Source of the DNA: an uncultured Planococcus sp.
GTDB taxonomy: Bacteria; Bacillota; Bacilli; Bacillales_A; Planococcaceae
Assembly: GCA_947502505.1 (NCBI GenBank)
Contig: CANNAE010000003.1
Location: forward strand, 310,001 to 374,000
Direction of reading: 5' to 3'
DNA: 64,000 bases
Shown: one piece after another, positions 15,921-25,100 of the stretch
Position numbering within the stretch: position 1 is the stretch's first letter
Layout: every line of letters starts with the position of its first letter
Position numbers and translations under genes: made by a program
Notes under the pieces: model-generated
Database searches by the model: none
Told to the model about the DNA's origin: nothing
The model's input: only the letters and a program-made list of their open reading frames with translations

Positions 15921-16094
15921 TCAGCTTAATAGAAACTTGGAAGCGAGCAGTGCGGATAAAGTGTAGCCTGTGAAAACAGTCGATTCCGGCGGCACGATGC
16001 CACCGACAAAACGGTTATAAAGTGTAATGGCAAAATAGAATCCGATGAACAACAGCGCCGACACGATCAACAGGATGACAAATGTTCTCTTCAT
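15921..16094 (-). CDS. Small membrane protein, 57 residues
   Basis: Too short for routine calling, but well supported: the ATG at 16094 follows GGAGGGC and the frame ends at TGA right beside the terminator. The product has a hydrophobic helix at residues 4-24 (FVILLIVSALLFIGFYF) and a second, weaker one at 42-56, joined by a loop with VGGIVPPES. No family recognised. A 28-residue membrane peptide is encoded 60 bases upstream on the same strand, so the two probably form an operon. Confidence 0.65.
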   Translation of the reverse strand: MKRTFVILLIVSALLFIGFYFAITLYNRFVGGIVPPESTVFTGYTLSALLASKFLLS

Positions 16095-16154
16095 CGGAGC
16101 CCTCCATTTCTATTGGCGCAAAGCGGTTGCTTCGATTGGCTGGCAAGGCAGCAA

Positions 16155-16241
16155 CTAGAAAAATAGCAGGTTGAGTAAGATAGTCAATACAATCGACAGG
16201 ATGATGGAAATCAATAAACTTCCCATACAGGAAATGCGCAT
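16155..16241 (-). CDS. Very small membrane peptide, 28 residues
   Basis: The ATG at 16241 has AAAGGCGGT six bases upstream. After five polar residues the peptide is a single hydrophobic helix rich in Leu and Ile up to its end. No family recognised. Size and layout with the 57-residue neighbour suggest a small-protein operon; the peptide could equally be a type I toxin-like or a modulator of another membrane protein. I saw no antisense RNA evidence. Confidence 0.5.
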   Translation of the reverse strand: MRISCMGSLLISIILSIVLTILLNLLFF

Positions 16242-16522
16242 GAAAAGACCGCCTTTCTTTCATTTCATAATGCCCGAAAGCCTGGTTATTCGAAAAAAAA
16301 CAAGGCAAACTGGGGATACTTGCCCCTAGTTTACCCGAAAGAAACGGCCGGCTAACCTTTTTGAATGAAGCCAAATCACAGAGCCCAATTGAGCCGGTGC
16401 AAAGAGAAATGCCAAGGTTTTGTCGAATTTTGTCATAATTTATCGGTTTCTTTAAAAAAACGGATGCTATTTTTCGTGTTATTTGTTACAATCGTGTTAC
16501 GAATAGATGTCCGGAGGGTAAC

Positions 16523-17173
16523 ATGGCTAATTACAATCAGTTTTCAGACGGTAATCCGCATAATGAATCCAATCGAATCGAAGCGGAACAAAGTACCGAA
16601 GCCGGTGCTGAACCGCCGAATTTTCGACCTAATAAAAGAAATCAGAGACGCCGCAAACTTTGGCTGAAGGCCGGTGGCGGTATTTTATTGTTGGCCATTT
16701 TATGGGCTGTTTATGCCTTCGCGAGTTATGTCGCTCCATGGAGTGAGGAGCGCCCGGCAGTGAATTCCAAACAGGATGAGATCCAGCAATACATTTACAG
16801 AAGCGAAAAAAGCGAGGAAACGCTTAAGGAAGTCAGCAATTCGCTCATCCGCTTGTATGACCATAATTCGTTGACGGAGCTTCATATCAATGAGATGGAA
16901 GAGAAATTGGAGCAGCTTTCCAAAGAACTCGATACAGACGATCCGCGTCTTGCGCGATTGGAATCCTATCATTTTGCCCAGATCGAGTTAACGCGTGAAA
17001 TGACAAAAACCTTGCAGAAAAACCATGTCGAGGAAGTCCATGAAAAACTGGATGACATCTTGGACCGCCAAAAAGAGCAAGCAGACGACAAAGCCGAAAT
17101 CTTGATTTCTTTGATGGAACAAGAAGACATTCGGTATGAACAGCAGGCAGACGGATCGATTGCCTACGAATAA
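16523..17173 (+). CDS. Single-span membrane protein with extracellular coiled coil
   Basis: A 216-residue protein: a polar, Asn/Glu-rich cytoplasmic N-terminus (1-40) with a basic cluster RRRK before one membrane helix (about 50-70), then an alpha-helical, charged extracellular part (75-205) with heptad-like runs (EEKLEQLSKELD, HEKLDDILDRQKEQADD). No domain is recognised. GGAGGG precedes the ATG. Such architecture occurs in cell-envelope or division-associated proteins, but no function can be assigned. It is monocistronic, with its own terminator at 17186. Confidence 0.75.
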   Translation: MANYNQFSDGNPHNESNRIEAEQSTEAGAEPPNFRPNKRNQRRRKLWLKAGGGILLLAILWAVYAFASYVAPWSEERPAVNSKQDEIQQYIYRSEKSEETLKEVSNSLIRLYDHNSLTELHINEMEEKLEQLSKELDTDDPRLARLESYHFAQIELTREMTKTLQKNHVEEVHEKLDDILDRQKEQADDKAEILISLMEQEDIRYEQQADGSIAYE

Positions 17174-17185
17174 TGCGCTTTATAG

Positions 17186-17215
17186 CTCCTTCGCAATCGT
17201 GCGAAGGGGTTTTTT
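17186..17215 (+). terminator. Terminator after the coiled-coil membrane gene
   Basis: CCTTCGC/GCGAAGG stem, six-base loop, extended by weak pairs and followed by six T. Confidence 0.85.
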
Positions 17216-17324
17216 GATGCCAGCATCCAGATTCTGTAGTAGCTGTTTGAGAAAAAAGCCCTGTCATTTCACATGCAAAAGAGGGTATAGGGAAAGATGC
17301 AGTTAGATTTCAAGGAGGAATATG

Positions 17325-18188
17325 ATGGATACACAACGATATAAAGTGGAAGCTGGGAAGAAAGTAGATTTGGCTGACTGGCCGACGCATGAACATAACG
17401 GAATGGAATCCGATCAAGTCCAAGAGCAATTGAAGGAAACGATCAAAGAGCTGAAAACATGGCATCTACGGCTGCACGCTGAAGAAGAAAAAGGCATTGT
17501 CGTAGCTCTTCAGGCAATGGACGCAGCGGGAAAAGACGAGGCCATCACTTACTTGTTCTCGAACTTGACCGCCCAGGGGTTAAGGGTGACGACGCTCGGA
17601 AAACCGACGGAAGAAGAATTGAAGCATGATTATCTGTGGCGCTTGAACAAGGCCTTGCCGGAGAGGGGGCAGATCGGCATTTTGAACCGTTCCCATTACG
17701 AGGAAGTGATTGCGCCGCGCGTCCATAATTTGCTTGAAGAAGAGCCGCTGCCGGATCACTTGATCGATGGGGAGGTTTGGCATCGCCGCTATCGGCAGAT
17801 CAACGATTTCGAGCGTTATATGTGTGAAAACGGTTTTCCGTTTGTGAAATTTTTCTTTAATATTTCAAAAGAAGAGCAAACCGCCCGCCTCCTCGAACGC
17901 ATGAAAAATCCTGAAAAGAACTGGGAGTTTTCCTTCAGTGATGTAGAAGAGCGCGAGCATTGGGAAGACTATCAGGACATTTTTGGGGACATGTTGACAA
18001 ACACGTCTACAGAACATGCTCCTTGGTATATATTGCCGGCGGACGATGAAATGTATTCCCGGTTGATCATCGCGCGGGTGATGGTGGAAATATTGGAGGA
18101 CATCAATCCGAAATTGCCGAAGATCAGCGGTGAGCAAAAAGACAAGCTCCAGTATTATATCGACAAGCTGGAAAAGGAAGCGGAATGA
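17325..18188 (+). CDS. Polyphosphate kinase 2 family protein
   Basis: PPK2 enzymes move phosphate between polyphosphate and nucleotides (usually making NDP or NTP from NMP or NDP). The 287-residue protein has a Walker A-like loop MDAAGKDEAI near residue 65, the Walker B/Arg region LNRSHYEEV near 123, the lid segment WHRRYRQINDFERY, and the conserved W-x-F-x-x-x-D-x-x-E-R-x-x-W end. Length suits the single-domain class that phosphorylates mono- or dinucleotides. Two ATG codons (17322, 17325) follow AAGGAGG; the second has the better spacing. No ppk1 or ppx is near. It is monocistronic. Confidence 0.88.
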   Translation: MDTQRYKVEAGKKVDLADWPTHEHNGMESDQVQEQLKETIKELKTWHLRLHAEEEKGIVVALQAMDAAGKDEAITYLFSNLTAQGLRVTTLGKPTEEELKHDYLWRLNKALPERGQIGILNRSHYEEVIAPRVHNLLEEEPLPDHLIDGEVWHRRYRQINDFERYMCENGFPFVKFFFNISKEEQTARLLERMKNPEKNWEFSFSDVEEREHWEDYQDIFGDMLTNTSTEHAPWYILPADDEMYSRLIIARVMVEILEDINPKLPKISGEQKDKLQYYIDKLEKEAE

Positions 18189-18189
18189 C

Positions 18190-18223
18190 AAAACCCGAAG
18201 CAGCAAAAGCTGTTTCGGGTTTT
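18190..18223. terminator. Bidirectional terminator between ppk2 and the EAL gene
   Basis: AAAACCCGAA-CAGC pairs with GCTG-TTCGGGTTTT around a four-A loop, with A- and T-tracts at the ends. Confidence 0.85.
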
Positions 18224-18229
18224 AAAATG

Positions 18230-19447
18230 TTATTGGAATAATAGGTAATCATTTTCAGAGAGAAAATCGTAGCTTAAATCGATAAACAAGAAGCATTCAT
18301 CGGATAACGGATAGCTGAATGTGCGGATCATTTCCCCGGTTTCGATATCAGCGTAAATATCCGATAGCCGGCCTTTATGGTTCGCTTTCATGAGCATCAT
18401 GTTCTCCAGGAAATATGGGCGAAAAGCCCAGTGGGAGCCGATGTGCTGCGGTTCGCCATGCCAATAGCCGGCAGTTTTCCGAAAGTTGGAAGAAACTTGT
18501 TCGCCGTTGCTATTGCAAATATAGATGCGGAAGCTTTCCATTTCGAAAAAGGGCTGCACTTCCCGGATAAACAAATCGGCAAAATCAGGGCTTTGCCATT
18601 TGCCCATCAAGCGCTTGAGTTTTTCTTCGGAACGGGCAGTATAGGCCAAGCGCTCGCTGACCATCGTTTTTTCACGGTGGACGAATTCTTTTACTTTTTC
18701 GCCCACGTGGATGGATAAGGAATCCGTTGTCAGCAAGGCAGGGTTCGGATGCGCCAAATAATAGCCTTGGTAATAATGGCCGCCGTGTTTCCAGGCGAAG
18801 TACAATTGATGGTTATCTTCTATGTACTCGTATAGCAAGCGAGCGCCGATGCGGTGGGCAAGCATCGATAAAGAGTGGATGATGTCCTGAAAAGCATCGG
18901 GTTGATGATGGCGGCTGATGCTCATGTCGATCTTCAGGATATGCGGCCGCAGTTGGCGGATGCGGTCGATGTTCGAGCTTTTCGCCCCGACATGGTCGAC
19001 AGCTATCTGGATGCCGTAAGTCTTGAAATACAATAGCAAGTGATTGAGTGTATCGAAATCCTCATTGAAATCGTGCTCGGTAATTTCAAGGACTATCCGT
19101 TCAAGCGGGAATCCGCGTTTTTGGTACTCGAGCAAGATCTTGAGGAAATCTTCGCCGTCTCCTGCCATCAGCTGGCGGGCGTTGCGGTTGATGAACAACA
19201 GGCAGTCGTTGTTTTGAAGCAGCAGCTGGTCCAGCGCCATTTCGAGCAGCCGTTGATCGACCTCTGTTTTGAACTCGTCCGGGACTTCTGGGTCGTTGAA
19301 GAATTCGCCGAGTGATTTGGTTCCGTCCGGTTCTAGGAAGCGGCCGAGCAGTTCATAACCGATGACGTCGTGCTTGACGGCGCTAACGATCGGCTGAAAC
19401 ACGGGCATGATTTTGTCCATATTGTCGATGATGTCTAACGGATCCAT
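18230..19447 (-). CDS. EAL-domain protein with YkuI-type C-terminal domain
   Basis: A 405-residue cytoplasmic protein. Residues about 13-245 are an EAL domain (cyclic di-GMP phosphodiesterase fold); 255-400 is a PAS/Cache-like YkuI_C domain. The signature is ELL (E32) instead of EAL; E121 in LEITEHD and K172 in LKIDMS are kept, but the catalytic Asp pair reads D151-H152 (AVDHVGAKSS) instead of DD, so one metal-binding Asp is lost. YkuI of B. subtilis binds c-di-GMP but showed little activity, and this homologue may likewise be a c-di-GMP receptor rather than an enzyme. GGAGAG precedes the ATG. No GGDEF protein is in the window. Confidence 0.88.
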   Translation of the reverse strand: MDPLDIIDNMDKIMPVFQPIVSAVKHDVIGYELLGRFLEPDGTKSLGEFFNDPEVPDEFKTEVDQRLLEMALDQLLLQNNDCLLFINRNARQLMAGDGEDFLKILLEYQKRGFPLERIVLEITEHDFNEDFDTLNHLLLYFKTYGIQIAVDHVGAKSSNIDRIRQLRPHILKIDMSISRHHQPDAFQDIIHSLSMLAHRIGARLLYEYIEDNHQLYFAWKHGGHYYQGYYLAHPNPALLTTDSLSIHVGEKVKEFVHREKTMVSERLAYTARSEEKLKRLMGKWQSPDFADLFIREVQPFFEMESFRIYICNSNGEQVSSNFRKTAGYWHGEPQHIGSHWAFRPYFLENMMLMKANHKGRLSDIYADIETGEMIRTFSYPLSDECFLFIDLSYDFLSENDYLLFQ

Positions 19448-19584
19448 AATATCTCTCCTTGCCGTCCACTATCTTCTTCTATTTTAGTCTTAATTTTCCC
19501 ATCATTCAAATGAAGCTTTCACAGCCCGCTCAAATGAGGAATATTCCGTGAATGGCAAGAAAGTAAAAATCCAACCAGAAGTGC

Positions 19585-19614
19585 TTGCTTTTCTATAAGT
19601 GCACCCCCTATAAT
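19585..19614 (+). promoter_or_regulatory. Sigma-A promoter of the YitT-family gene
   Basis: TTGCTT (19585-19590) and TATAAT (19609-19614) with an 18-base spacer, about 75 bases before the start codon. Confidence 0.6.
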
Positions 19615-19693
19615 GTGAATCGCTGCCTTGCCCCATCGCCTTCACCGGAATGTGGGCATCGCTCATTACGTATAGATGAACGGAGAATAAAAA

Positions 19694-20536
19694 ATGGACA
19701 AATTCTTACGCCTTGGGGCAATTTTCATCGCCTCCATTGTGATGGCGATCGCTTTTAATATGTTTCTCTTGCCGCATGAAATTCTATCAGGGGGCGTCAC
19801 GGGCGTCGCCATGATCTTCGGGTTGATGACACCGATCAACTCAGGGATCTGGCTGATTTTGCTGAACTTGCCGATTCTCATTGTCGGTTGGATGAAGCTT
19901 GGAAAAACCTTCATCGCCAACAGCATTTTCTCGGTGGCGGTCACCTCGATCGCCATGCTCTATATCCCGATTGTCCAAGTGACAGAAGATGCGTTATTGT
20001 CCTCGGTTTTCGGCGGCGTCATTTCAGGCGCGGCGGTCGGGATCATCATCCGCTTTTACGGTTCGACCGGGGGCTTTGATGTGGTCGGCCTCCTGTTGAC
20101 GATGAAGCGCGATATTCCGCTCGGTTTCATGGTGTTCACCTTGAACAGCGGCGTCGTTTTCATTTCTGGCTTTATCTTTAATTGGGAGCTTGCGATGTAT
20201 ACGATGGCTTCAATTTACATCACCGGCATCGTCGTTGACCGTATCCATACGCGCCATATCAAGCTCAGCTTGATGGTCGTAACCGCTAAAGGCGACGAAG
20301 TGAAGAAGAAGCTATTGACCAACCTCTACCGCGGCATCACGGTCACGGACGGGGAAGGCGCTTATACTGGCGCCAAAGTAAAAATACTGCACAGTGTCAT
20401 CACGCGCTATGAGCTGGCATTTGTCCGGCCATTGATTCGGGAAATCGACCCGAATGCTTTCGTCAGCATCACGGAAACGATGGAAGTTGTCGGGAATTTC
20501 CGGCGGGATGAAAACTATAAGAAAAATCAAATGTGA
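19694..20536 (+). CDS. YitT-family membrane protein (DUF161 + DUF2179)
   Basis: A 280-residue protein with five to six membrane helices in residues 5-175, containing the family segments LLPHEILSGGVTGVAMI and FYGSTGGFDVVGLLLTMKRDIPLG, and a soluble DUF2179 domain at about 195-275 (RGITVTDGEGAYTG, VITRYELAFVRPLIREIDPNAFVSI). YitT proteins are widespread in Bacilli, possibly transporters with a ligand-binding PII-like tail, but no substrate is established. Starts at ATG after GGAG. Monocistronic with its own promoter and terminator. Confidence 0.9.
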   Translation: MDKFLRLGAIFIASIVMAIAFNMFLLPHEILSGGVTGVAMIFGLMTPINSGIWLILLNLPILIVGWMKLGKTFIANSIFSVAVTSIAMLYIPIVQVTEDALLSSVFGGVISGAAVGIIIRFYGSTGGFDVVGLLLTMKRDIPLGFMVFTLNSGVVFISGFIFNWELAMYTMASIYITGIVVDRIHTRHIKLSLMVVTAKGDEVKKKLLTNLYRGITVTDGEGAYTGAKVKILHSVITRYELAFVRPLIREIDPNAFVSITETMEVVGNFRRDENYKKNQM

Positions 20537-20539
20537 TGG

Positions 20540-20588
20540 AAAAAGCCGTCCAGAAAAAGTGTGAAATCACTTTTCGGGACGGCTTTTT
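20540..20588. terminator. Terminator after the YitT-family gene
   Basis: AAAAAGCCGTCC and GGACGGCTTTTT arms, extended inward by AAAAAGTG/CACTTTT with a mismatch; T-run at the end. It may also serve the convergent gene at 20622. Confidence 0.85.
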
Positions 20589-20621
20589 CTATGCCTGCTC
20601 CGGGACGCTAAGCAAGATGGG

Positions 20622-21206
20622 CTATTCCGCTTCTTCCGCGAAGATGCGGTAGACCACGTCGTCGAACATCGCCTCGCCCGTTTCAGGGTAGAGGATGCGG
20701 TAGAGGGAGCTGCGGCGCTTCAAGGCATTCGCCACCAGGAATTGATCGATTTTGCCGAACGCCTCATGGGCTGTTTCACGCTTTTTAGAACTGCGCAATT
20801 GAACCGATAAGCCATCGGTGAACTCTTCGAACGCCACTTCCGGAAGCAGTGGGAACTGCCGCTCGCTGTGAACCTGCTTGAACGCCCGGTCGATCGTTTC
20901 GTTATCGATGAACTCCGGCTGGCGGATCATCAGTGAAAACGTCTCGGATGGCCCAGCGTGATGCAAGGTCTCCGGCGGATATAAAGTGTAATCAGCAAAC
21001 CCCGGCGGACGATAGCCGTGTTGTGCAATGTCTCTTACGGCTTCCGACAAGGCAGTCAAAACGTCAAGGCGTTCGAGGAAATCATCAGAACCGACCATGC
21101 CGCGCCCGTTGATGACAAAATAAAATTGCTTGGGGATGTGGACGGCATGTGCTTTAGTGGCGGGAGTGTATAGTTTTTGTTCTTCTGTTTTCCAGTCCGG
21201 CATCAT
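20622..21206 (-). CDS. GyrI-like small-molecule-binding domain protein
   Basis: A 194-residue cytoplasmic protein of the GyrI-like/SOUL-related family: it opens with DWKTEEQKLYTPATKAHAVHIP and FYFVINGRGMVGSDDF, the usual start of this family, and closes with a tyrosine-rich RILYPETG segment. Members bind small molecules; some degrade or sequester drugs, others partner transcription regulators. Two adjacent ATGs follow GGAGTGA, so start choice is uncertain by one codon. It begins 12 bases after the capA-like gene on the same strand and is probably co-transcribed with it, although no functional link is obvious. Confidence 0.8.
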   Translation of the reverse strand: MMPDWKTEEQKLYTPATKAHAVHIPKQFYFVINGRGMVGSDDFLERLDVLTALSEAVRDIAQHGYRPPGFADYTLYPPETLHHAGPSETFSLMIRQPEFIDNETIDRAFKQVHSERQFPLLPEVAFEEFTDGLSVQLRSSKKRETAHEAFGKIDQFLVANALKRRSSLYRILYPETGEAMFDDVVYRIFAEEAE

Positions 21207-21218
21207 CGATTCACTCCT

Positions 21219-22355
21219 CTATTCACGGAATTCCAGTTCTGGGAGCCAAGTGCTTAGATGGGCTTTCGTATTCTCATTCCATTCATCGCTGATATCTTTC
21301 AATAAGAGAACTTCGTAGTCCTGATACCCCTGGTGCTGTACGAAAGTAGGGGTGAATGCTGGGTTCGTGAGCGCGATGCTCGGGCCATCCGCAGTGATGC
21401 GTTTCTCGATTTCCAGATGGGCAATGCCGCCAATCCGCCGTTCGACACCTTTTTGGCCGGACAGGAAATTGCCGAGTGAGTAAAAGACGAAGCTGCGCCG
21501 GCCATCTGCCGTGTCGATCCAGGCCGGGGGCTGCAAGACATGTGGATGATGACCTAAAATGATGTCTGCGCCGTTTTCAGCTGCAAAGCGGGCAAGTTCC
21601 ATTTGCTCTTGCGTTGGCATCGCTTCGTATTCATTGCCGAAATGAAGGCTCAGCACCGTCACGTCGGAGTTGCTGCGCGCGGCGGCCAAATCCTGTTGAA
21701 TCAGTTCGCGGTCGATTCGATTGACCAAATAGGGCTGGCCGGCGGGCGTCGGGATGCCGTTGGTTCCATACGTATAGGACAAGAATGACATGCTGATGCC
21801 ATTGCGTTCGAGCACCGGAATGTCCGCGCGCTGTTGCGCAGACAGATAAGCTCCGGAAGAGACGATGCCAATATCCCGCCAGTAGGCAACGGCATTTTCG
21901 ATGGCCTTCACACCGCGGTCCAAGGTATGGTTATTCGCCATCGATACAGCGTCGACACCGGATGCTTTCATGGCATCGCCCAGCTCGAACGGGCTATTGA
22001 ACGATGGATAGGTCGAAACTCCGATATCGCTGCCGCCCAGTATGCTTTCGGAATTGGCGATGGTGACATCGGCCGTTTCAAGAAAGTCTTGGATCGGGTC
22101 GAACATAGGTTCAAAATTATATACATCACCGGTTCTGGCGTCTTCATAAACCAGTTCATGGATGAGGACATCGCCGATGGCCGATAAGCTGACGCGGTGC
22201 TTTCTCTCCAATCGCTCTGGTATTACCGCAAGTGGCACAGAGCGCTCTGTAAATTCGTTCGGAGCCAGTTCAGCTGAAGCGGCCAACCCGCTAGCGGAAC
22301 CCAAAGTCCCGATAGCGGCCAGGCATGCCAGCCACCATTTTTTAGAAATCGCCAT
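21219..22355 (-). CDS. CapA family protein (poly-gamma-glutamate capsule-type metallophosphatase fold)
   Basis: A 378-residue secreted protein: a signal peptide (hydrophobic 7-25, cleavage near ASA) is followed by a calcineurin-like domain with metal-ligand motifs SAIGDVLIHE, ANNHTLDRG, LHFGNEY and LGHHPHV. The CapA/PgsA family takes part in making or anchoring poly-gamma-glutamate, but many members lie outside capsule operons, as here: no pgsB/pgsC genes are near. The ATG at 22355 has AAAGGA eight bases upstream; the longer reading from 22397 would bury the signal peptide. First gene of a unit with the GyrI-like gene. Confidence 0.88.
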   Translation of the reverse strand: MAISKKWWLACLAAIGTLGSASGLAASAELAPNEFTERSVPLAVIPERLERKHRVSLSAIGDVLIHELVYEDARTGDVYNFEPMFDPIQDFLETADVTIANSESILGGSDIGVSTYPSFNSPFELGDAMKASGVDAVSMANNHTLDRGVKAIENAVAYWRDIGIVSSGAYLSAQQRADIPVLERNGISMSFLSYTYGTNGIPTPAGQPYLVNRIDRELIQQDLAAARSNSDVTVLSLHFGNEYEAMPTQEQMELARFAAENGADIILGHHPHVLQPPAWIDTADGRRSFVFYSLGNFLSGQKGVERRIGGIAHLEIEKRITADGPSIALTNPAFTPTFVQHQGYQDYEVLLLKDISDEWNENTKAHLSTWLPELEFRE

Positions 22356-22540
22356 TAGTGTATTCCTTTCGCCTGTTCTGGCCAGGTCCCTGGCCAAGAC
22401 AATGTGTATTCATCAACTTAGTTGACTTCAGAATACTATAACCGTGAGAAAATCACTAGGTTTTTTCTTGTCACGCTGTGAGAAATAGCCTGCTTTAATT
22501 GCTTTCTTCAGCATTTAATGGAACTGCGGCCTCAAATGAT

Positions 22541-22918
22541 TCACATAATGATAAAGAAATAGATGATGACCATAATGATCATGATAGATAGCATCGTGGA
22601 AATCATGCTGATCCGCAAATTTGATGAGTAGAATGTCTCCTGGATGATTTGCTGGCGCTTTTCGCGGTAGGTGCGGGTAGCCGTGAAAATGATCACTAAG
22701 CCGAAAACGCAAGCAAAGATGCCGAGGATGATGGTAAATAAATCAACAAAGGGATTGCGCACGACGCCCATCGTGAAATGCAAGCTCGTGGCGAGGAAGC
22801 CGACGCCGACAATGGAGATCGCTGTTCGGATCCAGGCAAGATAGGTGCGCTCGTTTGCAAGATGCTGTTGGGTATAAGTCAGTTGGTTTTTTTCTTTCCG
22901 GTATGATTGCCGTGACAA
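22541..22918 (-). CDS. DUF202 (YidH-type) small membrane protein
   Basis: A 125-residue membrane protein starting at TTG (22918) behind a perfect GAAGGAGGT site; longer ATG readings run into the divergent antiporter gene and have no ribosome site. The motif ANERTYLAWIRTAISIVGVGF (first helix region, residues about 20-40) is the DUF202 hallmark; three membrane helices follow. The function of the family is unknown. It is divergent from the Na+/H+ antiporter with a 148-base spacer, which may hold both promoters. Confidence 0.85.
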   Translation of the reverse strand: MSRQSYRKEKNQLTYTQQHLANERTYLAWIRTAISIVGVGFLATSLHFTMGVVRNPFVDLFTIILGIFACVFGLVIIFTATRTYREKRQQIIQETFYSSNLRISMISTMLSIMIIMVIIYFFIIM

Positions 22919-23066
22919 GATATGGACCTCCTTCGACCAGATGGCCAGTGCTTTCCAATAGTTTACCCGAAACGCATATGTTCTAATTAGAAACTGAGCA
23001 AGAAATGGATAACCGAAATCATAATCGGGGTATACATACACCATCACAAGTAAATGGGGAATAACA

Positions 23067-25100
23067 ATGGAATTACTGCTGACTATCCTGATCCTGCTGA
23101 TCGCGCTTCTCGTTTCCAATGTAGTGAGCCATTACGTGCCACAAGTGCCGACAGCGCTTATCCAAGTGGCGCTCGGAATGTTGATCGTGCTGGTCTTCGA
23201 GGATTTCACCTTTGAATTGGAAGCCGAATGGTTTCTATTATTGTTTATCGCACCGCTCCTGTTCAACGACGGGCGGCATTTTCCGCGTGAGGAATTATGG
23301 CGTATGCGCGGCCCGATTTTCGGCAACGCGGTCATCCTGGTGCTGCTGACGACGCTAATCGGCGGATATTTCATCCACTGGCTGATCGAAGATATTCCAC
23401 TGGCTGCGGCCTTTGCGCTGGCTGCCATCCTGTCGCCGACGGATCCGGTCGCCGTGAACGGCATCTCCCAGCGCGTCCGCATCCCAAGCAATGTGTTGAG
23501 CTTGGTGCGGGGGGAGTCGCTGATCAATGATGCCTCAGGGCTCGTCGCATTCAATTATGCGGTTGCTGCAGTCGTGACTGGGACCTTTTCGCTCTACTCC
23601 GCTATTTTAAATTTTTCCTATAAGTTTCTAGCGGGTGCGCTGCTCGGGGCCTTATTGGCGTTGTCGTTTGTCGGCATCCGGCTATTGTTCCGCAAGCAAG
23701 GCATCAATGACGTGACCTTCCATTCGCTTTTGCAAATCATGACACCGTTTATCATCTTTGTCATCGCAGATGAATTATTGGGAGCGTCCGGCGTTATCGC
23801 TGTGGTCGTCGGGGGAATTGTCCATTCACTCGTGCAAGAAGACACCGAGGCATTGGTCGCGGAAGAACAGATGCTGACGGAGAATATTTGGACCATCATC
23901 ACATTTGTCTTGAACGGCATCATTTTCCTATTGCTCGGGCTTAATATCCCGGGCGCGATGAGCGGCGCATTGGAAAACCCAAGCGTGGATGAAAGCGTCT
24001 TGCTGTCGTATGTACTGGCGATCACGGCCATGCTGCTTGGCATCCGTTTTATTTGGGCATATTTGTTTTCCCATTATGAATACCGCTTTGGCAAGATGGA
24101 AGATGCCGCTAAGCCTACTCTCAAATTGACTTTATTCGTCAGTTTGACAGGTGTGCGCGGGACGGTGACCATGGTCGGGATCCTATCCTTGCCGATGATC
24201 GTGGATGGCGGCTACATCTTCCCCGAGCGCTCTCTGCTGCTATTCCTGGCAGTCGGGACCATCCTCTTGACGCTGCTGTTAGCGACGGCATGTTTGCCGC
24301 TGCTCAGCAAAGGCAAATTGGCGGGAAGCGATGACGGAAGGACGATTGACTTGGAAGAAGCAAGACGGCGGATTCTACTAGCATCGATTGCCCGCATCAA
24401 ATCGGAATTAACAGAGGCAAATGAAACCGCGGCTTACGAATTGATGGATGAATATCGCTTGCGCTTCCAGCAAGTGCAGCCAGAAGGCGAGGACGCGAAA
24501 GAAGCCAATAAGAAATACCAGCGCCGCATGAAAGAAGTTCGGCTCCGGGGATTGAAAGCGGAGCGCCGCTATATCGAAAAAGTGAAGAAGACAGATGGCA
24601 TGGAGCGCGAGGTGTATGAAGCATTTGAGCATTCGCTGAATCGCCGCGAGGAAGCAATCGCCCATAATGCCCGCTCGACGCTATTGTATTTACAAGGCAA
24701 ACTAATCCGGGCCTGGCGCCGGTTCCGTGGGGAAAACTGGCAGGACGAGGAAATCCGGCTGGTCGAATACCAGGTAGGCCGGGAAGTGCAATTGAAGGCA
24801 CTTGAAGCGGCTCTTGAGAGCTTGGAAGCTTATCAACCAAAAGCTTCCCGCAAAGAAATCGTCGAAGCGGTTTTGACCGAGTACCGGAAAATGATCAGCC
24901 GTCTGAGAAAGCCGGAAACCTTATACGATGAGCGTTACGAGATGCAAAAAGAAGAGCTGCGCATCAATGTCATGGACATGGGGCGTGCCAAAATCTACGA
25001 TATGTACGATGCTGCTGAAATTACGAGGCAGCAGGCAAAAGAATTAAGGAAATACATCAATTATATCGAAAGCGTCACTTTATACGATCCGACGGAATGA
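23067..25100 (+). CDS. Sodium/proton antiporter, CPA1 family (NhaP/YjcE type)
   Basis: A 677-residue transporter exchanging Na+ (or K+) for H+ across the membrane. Residues about 1-425 hold 12-13 membrane helices with the ion-site motif LSPTDPVAV (near 125) and the ND pair in SLINDASGLVAF (near 155). The 250-residue cytoplasmic tail is highly charged and helical, with likely regulatory function and long heptad-like runs. The ATG follows GGGGA by eight bases. Its terminator at 25101-25130 has been hit by repeat element B. In a probably halotolerant Planococcus relative this fits sodium homeostasis along with the NaChBac-type channel at 38091; that link is inference. Confidence 0.9.
   Translation: MELLLTILILLIALLVSNVVSHYVPQVPTALIQVALGMLIVLVFEDFTFELEAEWFLLLFIAPLLFNDGRHFPREELWRMRGPIFGNAVILVLLTTLIGGYFIHWLIEDIPLAAAFALAAILSPTDPVAVNGISQRVRIPSNVLSLVRGESLINDASGLVAFNYAVAAVVTGTFSLYSAILNFSYKFLAGALLGALLALSFVGIRLLFRKQGINDVTFHSLLQIMTPFIIFVIADELLGASGVIAVVVGGIVHSLVQEDTEALVAEEQMLTENIWTIITFVLNGIIFLLLGLNIPGAMSGALENPSVDESVLLSYVLAITAMLLGIRFIWAYLFSHYEYRFGKMEDAAKPTLKLTLFVSLTGVRGTVTMVGILSLPMIVDGGYIFPERSLLLFLAVGTILLTLLLATACLPLLSKGKLAGSDDGRTIDLEEARRRILLASIARIKSELTEANETAAYELMDEYRLRFQQVQPEGEDAKEANKKYQRRMKEVRLRGLKAERRYIEKVKKTDGMEREVYEAFEHSLNRREEAIAHNARSTLLYLQGKLIRAWRRFRGENWQDEEIRLVEYQVGREVQLKALEAALESLEAYQPKASRKEIVEAVLTEYRKMISRLRKPETLYDERYEMQKEELRINVMDMGRAKIYDMYDAAEITRQQAKELRKYINYIESVTLYDPTE

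Noticed and set aside
17240-17300. Sigma-B promoter before the ppk2 gene (GGGTAT near 17284)
   Set aside because: No GTTTAA-like -35 at the right distance; the nearest ATTTCA gives an 11-base spacer only.
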